From NCBI GenBank assembly GCA_964347475.1, contig CAYFYY010000153.1:1-6323 (forward strand): DNA of 6,323 nt, in the 5' to 3' direction. Below the pieces are notes generated by a model. That model made no database searches, was not told where the DNA came from, and was given only the letters and a program-made list of their open reading frames with translations. A program made the translations under genes and the position numbers. The DNA comes from GCA-020356105 sp964347475 (GTDB lineage Bacteria > Pseudomonadota > Alphaproteobacteria > UBA8366 > JADFVY01). This document shows positions 1 to 6,323 of this stretch, piece after piece (positions within the stretch are counted from its first letter, which is position 1; every line of letters starts with the position of its first letter).

Positions 1-1959
<1,959 letters not shown>

Positions 1960-1986
1960 GATCGATCTCTTCGAATTCTTGTTCTG

Positions 1987-2457
1987 CTACCAGCGGTAAT
2001 GCGAGAAGGCACGGTTGGCTTCGGCCATCCGGTGCGTGTCCTCGCGCTTTTTCACGGCGGCGCCGCGGTTGTTGGCGGCATCCATGAGTTCGGCGGACAG
2101 CCGCTCGACCATAGTGTTCTCCGACCGCCCGCGCGCCGTGCTGATCAGCCAGCGGAACGCCAGCGCCTGGGCCCGGCCCGCACGCACGTCGACCGGCACC
2201 TGGTAGGTGGCGCCGCCGACCCGTCGTGACCGGACCTCGATCTGCGGCTTCACGTTCTCGAGCGCGTCATGGAACATCTTCACTGGATCCCCGCCGGTCC
2301 GTTTCGCGATCAGATCGAAAGCACCGTAGACGATGCCCTCAGCCACAGATTTCTTGCCATCCAGCATAACGCTGTTGACGAACTTGCCGACCACCACGTC
2401 GCCAAACTTGGCATCTGGCAGGACCTCTCGCTTATCGGCTGCGCGACGTCTGGACAT
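1987..2457 (-). CDS. rpsG: 30S ribosomal protein S7 (uS7)
   Basis: S7 is a primary 16S rRNA binding protein that nucleates folding of the 3' major domain (30S head) and lines the E-site and mRNA exit channel. The complete 156-residue product has the usual length and ordinary family features: the MSRRRAADKREVLPD start, the KFVNSVMLDGKKSVAE helix, the basic QIEVRSRRVGGATYQVPV segment forming the beta-hairpin arm, the RKREDTH-type sequence KKREDTHRMAEANRAF and the terminal HYRW. The stop is TAG. The ATG at 2457 is preceded by a G-rich Shine-Dalgarno (GGGGGA, 2469-2464) 6 bases upstream, and a second GAGG directly follows the rpsL stop. Only 17 bases separate it from rpsL, so the two are almost certainly co-transcribed and probably translationally coupled. 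In E. coli S7 represses its operon by binding a roughly 100-base rpsL-rpsG spacer; that spacer is absent here. Confidence 0.98.
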   Translation of the reverse strand: MSRRRAADKREVLPDAKFGDVVVGKFVNSVMLDGKKSVAEGIVYGAFDLIAKRTGGDPVKMFHDALENVKPQIEVRSRRVGGATYQVPVDVRAGRAQALAFRWLISTARGRSENTMVERLSAELMDAANNRGAAVKKREDTHRMAEANRAFSHYRW

Positions 2458-2474
2458 CGTCGATCCCCCGCCTC

Positions 2475-2846
2475 TTACTTCGGCCGCTTGGCGCCGTATT
2501 TCGAACGGCGCTGGCGGCGATCCTTGACGCCCTGAGTGTCCAGGGTCCCGCGAATCATGTGATAACGAACGCCCGGCAGGTCCTTGACGCGCCCGCCGCG
2601 GATGAGGACGACCGAATGCTCCTGAAGGTTATGCCCCTCGCCAGGGATGTAGCTCGTCACCTCGAAGCCGTTGGTCAGGCGCACGCGCGCCACCTTGCGA
2701 AGCGCCGAGTTGGGCTTCTTCGGCGTGGTCGTGTAGACGCGGGTGCACACGCCGCGCTTCTGCGGGCATGCCTCGAGCGCCGGTACCTTGTTGTGGGTCG
2801 GCGGTATCTTGCGCGGCTTCCGGATCAACTGGTTGATCGTCGGCAT
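2475..2846 (-). CDS. rpsL: 30S ribosomal protein S12 (uS12)
   Basis: S12 sits at the interface side of the 30S decoding centre and controls tRNA selection accuracy. The complete 123-residue product starts MPTINQLIRKPR and ends KYGAKRPK, as in most bacteria. Visible landmarks are PQKRGVCTRVYTTTPKKPNSALRK at residues 28-51, the loop GGRVKDLPGVRYH at 84-96, and Asp89, the residue beta-methylthiolated by RimO in other bacteria. Lys43 and Lys88, where substitutions give streptomycin resistance or dependence in other species, are both the wild-type lysine. Residues 13-20 (KIPPTHNK) are the variable part of the N-terminal tail and differ from E. coli. The ATG at 2846 has a Shine-Dalgarno GAGGA (2860-2856) 9 bases upstream, and the stop is TAA. 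It is the first gene downstream of the predicted promoter and leader. Confidence 0.98.
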   Translation of the reverse strand: MPTINQLIRKPRKIPPTHNKVPALEACPQKRGVCTRVYTTTPKKPNSALRKVARVRLTNGFEVTSYIPGEGHNLQEHSVVLIRGGRVKDLPGVRYHMIRGTLDTQGVKDRRQRRSKYGAKRPK

Positions 2847-2874
2847 TCTGTCTCGTCCTCAACTCGTTCCATCC

Positions 2875-2887
2875 CGGTGGCCCACCG
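2875..2887 (-). repeat. Short inverted repeat near the rpsL ribosome binding site
   Basis: The minus strand reads CGGTGG, one G, then CCACCG: a perfect 6-base inverted repeat that can fold as a 5-bp stem with a 3-base loop. It ends 15 bases before the rpsL Shine-Dalgarno and 28 bases before the ATG, a position where structure could influence ribosome loading. In GC-rich DNA a repeat this short can occur by chance, so functional significance is unproven. Confidence 0.35.
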
Positions 2888-2970
2888 CACGCAAGAACGC
2901 GGCCGCGCGATGCGCCAAACCGTCGGACGCGAGGACCAGGCCGTCGCTTCCCACGGTCGATCTACCGGGC

Positions 2971-2987
2971 AGCCGGACCGTCCGGCT
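2971..2987 (-). repeat. Inverted repeat (hairpin) in the predicted rpsL leader
   Basis: The minus strand reads AGCCGGAC, one G, then GTCCGGCT: a perfect 8-base inverted repeat that folds as a 7-bp, very GC-rich stem with a CGG loop. No run of T follows, so it is not a canonical terminator. The same AGCCGGA heptamer occurs again at 3047-3041 and could pair with the right arm instead. The bases ACGGTC at 2981-2976 could also pair with GACCGT at 2958-2953. The sequence therefore allows mutually exclusive helices in the leader RNA. Confidence 0.5.
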
Positions 2988-2997
2988 TATGTCAGTT

Positions 2998-3011
2998 CCA
3001 AGGGTCCTTGG
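2998..3011 (-). repeat. Short inverted repeat in the predicted rpsL leader
   Basis: The minus strand reads CCAAGG, AC, CCTTGG, a 6-base inverted repeat that can form a 5-bp stem with a 4-base GACC loop. It lies ten bases upstream of the larger 2987-2971 hairpin and inside the loop that would form if 3047-3041 paired with 2977-2971. The perfect symmetry is seen directly; any role is inferred. Confidence 0.35.
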
Positions 3012-3081
3012 GCGCTGCGTCTAGGTCGCGGCCTTATTCTTCCGGCTCGACGCCTACCGCCAGCCCCCTGAAAGCGGGCGC

Positions 3082-3110
3082 ATACTATTCACGCCCCCTT
3101 GTGCCGTCAA
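3082..3110 (-). promoter_or_regulatory. Predicted sigma-70 type promoter for rpsL-rpsG-fusA
   Basis: On the minus strand a -35 box TTGACG (3110-3105, 5 of 6 to TTGACA) is separated by exactly 17 bases from a -10 box TAGTAT (3087-3082, 4 of 6 to TATAAT, keeping the key A at position 2 and final T). Transcription would start near G3075. An A/T-rich segment with AATTAAA at 3130-3124 sits where an UP element would bind the alpha C-terminal domain. The bases between the -10 box and the predicted start (GCGCCC) are all G/C, the discriminator type seen at promoters repressed by ppGpp in the stringent response. Its position between rpoC and rpsL fits an independent str-operon promoter. Confidence 0.75.
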
Positions 3111-3165
3111 GCACTAGATTGCGTTTAATTCCGCTGTTTTCAAGGACACGGCTAAGGGCTGCGGT

Positions 3166-3193
3166 GGGCGGTCCCAAGAGCCCGGAACCGCCC
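3166..3193 (-). terminator. Hairpin after rpoC, possible terminator or attenuator
   Basis: Ten bases past the rpoC stop the minus strand can fold into a 10-bp stem: GGGCGGTTCC (3193-3184) against GGGACCGCCC (3175-3166) with one G-U pair and an 8-base loop. The following bases (ACCGCAGCCC) contain no T-run, so it does not meet the standard definition of an intrinsic terminator. It may be a U-tract-poor terminator, a partial terminator letting some transcripts read into rpsL, or a 3'-end stabilising stem. Its place between the rpoC stop and the next promoter supports an end-of-transcript role. Confidence 0.45.
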
Positions 3194-3203
3194 CGCCCAG
3201 AGA

Positions 3204-6200
3204 TCATGCCGCGTCGGACTCGTCGCCTTTCTCGCCGCTCTCTTCGGCCGGAACCGCATCACCACCGTCTGCCGGCAACGCTGCTTCCTGAGCCGCCGTC
3301 ACCTGACGGTCGCGCTCGGTCGCGATCATGCGGAAGCGGTTCATCGCCGCGCCCGTGCCGGCCGGGATGAGGCGACCGACGATGACGTTTTCCTTGAGGC
3401 CCTCGAGCGTATCCGTACGGCCCGACACGGCGGCCTCGGTCAGCACGCGCGTCGTTTCCTGGAACGATGCGGCCGAGATGAACGACTTGGTCTGTAGCGA
3501 CGCCTTGGTGATGCCCTGCAGCACCGGGAGGCCGCGCGCCGCGAGCCCGCCCTCGGCGACGGTCTGATCGTTGACCGCGTCGAACTCCTCACGGTCGATC
3601 TGCTCGCCGGCGAGCAGGATCGTATCGCCCGGATCCTCGACTTCCACCTTCTGAAGCATCTGGCGGACGATCACCTCGATATGCTTGTCGTTGATCTTCA
3701 CGCCCTGNNNNNNNNNNGTAGACGTCCTGGATCTCCTTGACCAGATAGGCGGCCAGCGCCTCGACTCCCAACACCTGCAGGATGTCGTGTGGCACCGGGT
3801 TGCCGTCCATCAGGAGGTCGCCAACCTGTACATAGTCCCCCTCCTGGACACTGATGTGCTTGCCCTTCGGGATCAGGTACTCGACAGGTTCCTTGTCCCC
3901 CTCGGAGGGGACGACGACGATGCGCCGCTTGGTCTTGTAGTCCTTGCCGAACTCGACGCGGCCCTCGGATTCGCTGATGATCGCGTAATCCTTCGGCTTG
4001 CGGGCCTCGAACAGCTCCGCCACCCGCGGCAGGCCACCGGTGATGTCGCGTGTCTTGCTCGATTCCCGCGGGATGCGGGCGAGCACATCGCCGGCCTTCA
4101 CCTCGGCCCCGTTCTCGACCGACAGGATCGCGTCCACCGACATGAAGTAGCGGGCCTCGAGACCGTTCGCGAGAGTCACGACCTTGCCCTTCTTGTCGCG
4201 CAGGGTGATGCGCGGCTTGAGGTCGGCGCCCCGCGGCTGCTGCTTCCAGTCGACCACCTTCTTGCTAGAGATACCCGTGGTCTCGTCGGTGGTCTCTCGC
4301 ATCGACAGGCCTTCGACGAGGTCGACGTAGTGAGCCACACCCTCCTTCTCGGTGATGATGGGGATCGTATACGGATCCCATTCGACGAGCCGTTGGCCAC
4401 GCTTGACCTTCGCGCCGTCATCGGCCAGCAGGCGCGCACCATACGGCACCCGGTGCCGGGCCCGCTCGCGCTTCTGCTCGTCCTTGACGACGACCTCGCA
4501 GTTGCGGCCCATCACGACCGGCGTGCCGGTCGAATCGACGACCACGTTGCGATTCTGGACTTCGACCGTGCCCTCGATGGTGGACTCGACCGACGATTGC
4601 TCGGCACCGCGCTGCGCGGCGCCACCGATGTGGAAGGTCCGCATGGTCAGCTGCGTTCCCGGCTCGCCGATCGACTGGGCCGCGATGACGCCGACGGCCT
4701 CACCGATATTGACGGTGGTGCCGCGCGCAAGGTCGCGCCCATAGCAGACGCCGCAGATCCCGCGCGGCGCTTCGCAGGTCAGCGCCGACCGGATCTTCAC
4801 CGCGTCCAGTCCGGCACGCTCGATTTCAACGACCTTTTCCTCGTCGATCAACTGGCCGGCCTTGACGATGGTGCCGCCCTCCAGCGGATCCACCACGTCG
4901 ACCGCAGCGCTGCGACCGAGGATGCGCTCCGACAGCTCTTCGATGACCTCGCCGCCCTCGACCACGGCCTTCATCTCCAAGCCACGCAGCGTCCCGCAAT
5001 CCTCCTGCACGACGATGCAGTCCTGCGCGACGTCGACGAGACGCCGCGTCAGATAGCCCGAGTTCGCCGTCTTCAGCGCGGTATCGGCGAGGCCCTTGCG
5101 GGCACCGTGGGTCGAGTTGAAGTACTCGAGGACCGTCAGCCCCTCCTTGAAGTTGGAGATGATCGGCGTTTCGATGATCTCGCCCGACGGCTTGGCCATG
5201 AGGCCGCGCATGCCGGCAAGCTGCTTGATCTGTGCCGCCGAGCCACGGGCACCGGAATGCGCCATGATGTAGACCGAGTTGAGCTGGCCCTCCTCGTCCG
5301 ACGCCTTCATGACCTTCATCATTTCGTCGGCGACGCTGTCGGTGCAGTCGGACCAGACGTCAATCACCTTGTTGTATTTCTCGCCCTGCGTGATCAGGCC
5401 GTCGAGATACTGCTGCTCGTACTCCTTGACCGCGGACTGGGCCTTGGCGATCAGCTTCTCCTTGGCCTCGGGGATGACGAGATCGTCCTTGCCGAACGAG
5501 ATTCCGGCCGTGCAGGCCCGGCCGAAGCCCATGGTCATCAGCCGGTCGGCGAAGATCACGGTCTCCTTCTGGCCGCAGTGACGGTAGACGACGTCGATGA
5601 CGTTCGAGATGTCCTTCTTGGTCAGCAGCCGATTGACCAGCTCGAACGGCACGCGCGGGTGGCGCGGCAGGATTTCCGACAACAGCAGACGGCCCGGCGT
5701 CGTCTCGACGCGGAGCGTCTTTGGCTTGCCGTCGGCGTCGACGGTCTCGTAGCGCGCCGTGATCTTGGCGTGCAGGTTCACGACCCCCTGGTCGAGCGCG
5801 TACTGGACTTCGCCGATATTGGCGAACGACATGCCCTCGCCGGCGACGCCGTCGCGCTCGATGGTCAGGTAGTAAAGGCCGAGCACGATGTCCTGCGACG
5901 GTACGATGATAGGCTTGCCATTGGCCGGCGACAGGATGTTGTTGGTCGACATCATCAGGACGCGGGCCTCGAGCTGGGCTTCCAGCGACAGCGGAACGTG
6001 CACCGCCATCTGGTCGCCGTCGAAATCGGCGTTGAAGGCGGTGCAGACCAGCGGATGCAGCTGGATCGCCTTGCCCTCGATCAGCTTCGGCTCGAAGGCC
6101 TGGATGCCGAGCCGGTGGAGCGTCGGCGCCCGGTTGAGCAGCACCGGATGCTCCCGGATCACCTCCTCGAGGATGTCCCAGACCTCCGGACGCTCCTTCT

Positions 6201-6323
6201 CGACCATGCGTTTGGCCGCCTTGATGGTCGACGCCATGCCGTACAGTTCGAGCTTTGAGTAAATGAACGGCTTGAACAGCTCCAGCGCCATCTTCTTCGG
6301 CAGGCCGCACTGGTGCAGCTTGA
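3204..6323 (-). CDS. rpoC: DNA-directed RNA polymerase subunit beta' (5'-truncated by window edge, internal N gap)
   Basis: Beta' carries the catalytic Mg2+ site and half of the DNA/RNA channel of RNA polymerase. Reading in frame from codon 6321-6319 (KLHQCGLPKKM) gives 868 residues to the N run, and 167 more to the TGA at 3206-3204. About 360 N-terminal residues lie outside. Landmarks in order are the catalytic NADFDGD loop (6033-6013), the F-loop SGARGSAAQIKQLAGMRG (about 5256-5203), the bridge helix around KGLADTALKTANSGYLTRR (about 5109-5028), the four cysteines of the second zinc site (codons beginning 4998, 4776, 4755 and 4746), the trigger loop start GEPGTQLTMRTFHIGG (from 4668), a sandwich-barrel insertion, and the closing trigger-helix and clamp segment TRDITGGLPRVAELFEARKPK. 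The acidic tail ending in ESDAA resembles alphaproteobacterial beta'. The reading frame changes across the N run because the gap is written as 10 bases; flanking residues DVY and QGVKINDKH normally enclose only Arg-Leu. I regard the gene as intact, not a pseudogene. Confidence 0.97.
3708..3717. other. Assembly gap (10 N) inside rpoC
   Basis: Ten unknown bases interrupt a highly conserved part of rpoC. The left and right flanks read in different frames if the gap is taken as 10 bases. Beta' proteins normally have DVY-Arg-Leu-QGVKINDKH here, so the true missing sequence is most likely 6 bases. The round length suggests a fixed-size scaffolding placeholder. Confidence 0.95.

Larger units (their letters stand above)
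2847..3203 (-). promoter_or_regulatory. rpoC-rpsL intergenic region with predicted str-operon leader
   Basis: These 357 bases carry no supportable gene. From the rpoC stop towards rpsL they hold a hairpin (3193-3166), an A/T-rich patch (about 3140-3115), a sigma-70 type promoter (3110-3082), and a predicted untranslated leader from about 3075 to 2847, roughly 229 bases. The leader contains short inverted repeats at 3011-2998, 2987-2971 and 2887-2875 and ends in the rpsL Shine-Dalgarno. That it is a transcribed leader is inferred from the promoter position. It is unusually long for a simple ribosomal protein mRNA start and could be a site of post-transcriptional control. It does not match any riboswitch or ribosomal-protein leader family that I can recognise. 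Confidence 0.6.

Noticed and set aside
2864..2956. Possible GTG-started leader peptide upstream of rpsL on the minus strand, about 31 residues, ending near the rpsL Shine-Dalgarno
   Set aside because: There is no convincing ribosome binding site before the GTG, no ATG start in frame, no run of regulatory codons, and short open frames are expected by chance at this GC content.
3176..3181. GCTCTT in the loop of the post-rpoC hairpin as a boxA-like antitermination site
   Set aside because: Only the first six bases of the boxA consensus match, and no boxB or rRNA context is present.
3685..6258. An 857-codon open frame on the plus strand, antisense to rpoC
   Set aside because: It is a shadow of the rpoC codon structure in GC-rich DNA. 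It reads through the N gap, resembles no known protein, is rich in Asp, Arg, Leu and Val, and lies opposite unmistakable beta' sequence.
5360..6310. A 316-codon open frame on the minus strand overlapping rpoC in another frame
   Set aside because: Arg/Ala/Pro/Gly-rich out-of-frame product of rpoC, with no conserved motif; the true frame encodes the catalytic beta' core.

Overview
The window is a stretch of core housekeeping chromosome. All four genes are read on the minus strand, so transcription runs from high to low coordinates. In that order it holds the 3' two-thirds or more of rpoC (RNA polymerase beta' subunit), rpsL (ribosomal protein uS12), rpsG (uS7) and most of fusA (elongation factor G). 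This is the classic rpoBC-str order; rpoB would lie beyond the right edge, and the end of fusA, probably followed by tuf, beyond the left edge. No mobile element, CRISPR array, tRNA, rRNA or accessory gene is visible, and nothing looks like an undescribed system.

The DNA is GC-rich, with strong G/C preference at third codon positions. The proteins read as alphaproteobacterial, perhaps Rhodospirillales-like: EF-G has the short loop before DTPGH that lacks the E. coli insertion, RpoC ends in an acidic Ala/Glu/Asp tail, and S12 is 123 residues ending in KYGAKRPK. The class-level assignment is an inference from remembered family sequences. A 10-base run of N (3708-3717) inside rpoC points to a scaffolded draft or metagenome assembly.

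Layout: 3204-6323 rpoC (5' end missing); 2847-3203 a 357-base non-coding interval; 2475-2846 rpsL; a 17-base spacer; 1987-2457 rpsG; a 27-base spacer; 1-1959 fusA (3' end missing). The interval between rpoC and rpsL holds a hairpin just after the rpoC stop, a near-consensus sigma-70 type promoter with exact 17-base spacing, and a predicted leader of about 229 bases with several short inverted repeats, some of which compete for the same partner. The str genes can therefore probably be transcribed independently of rpoBC.

Functionally the window joins transcription (beta') with decoding (S12, S7) and translocation (EF-G). The most useful points for a second look are the N gap, which produces a false frameshift in rpoC, and the leader and short rpsL-rpsG spacer, which suggest that feedback control of this operon differs from the E. 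coli S7 model.
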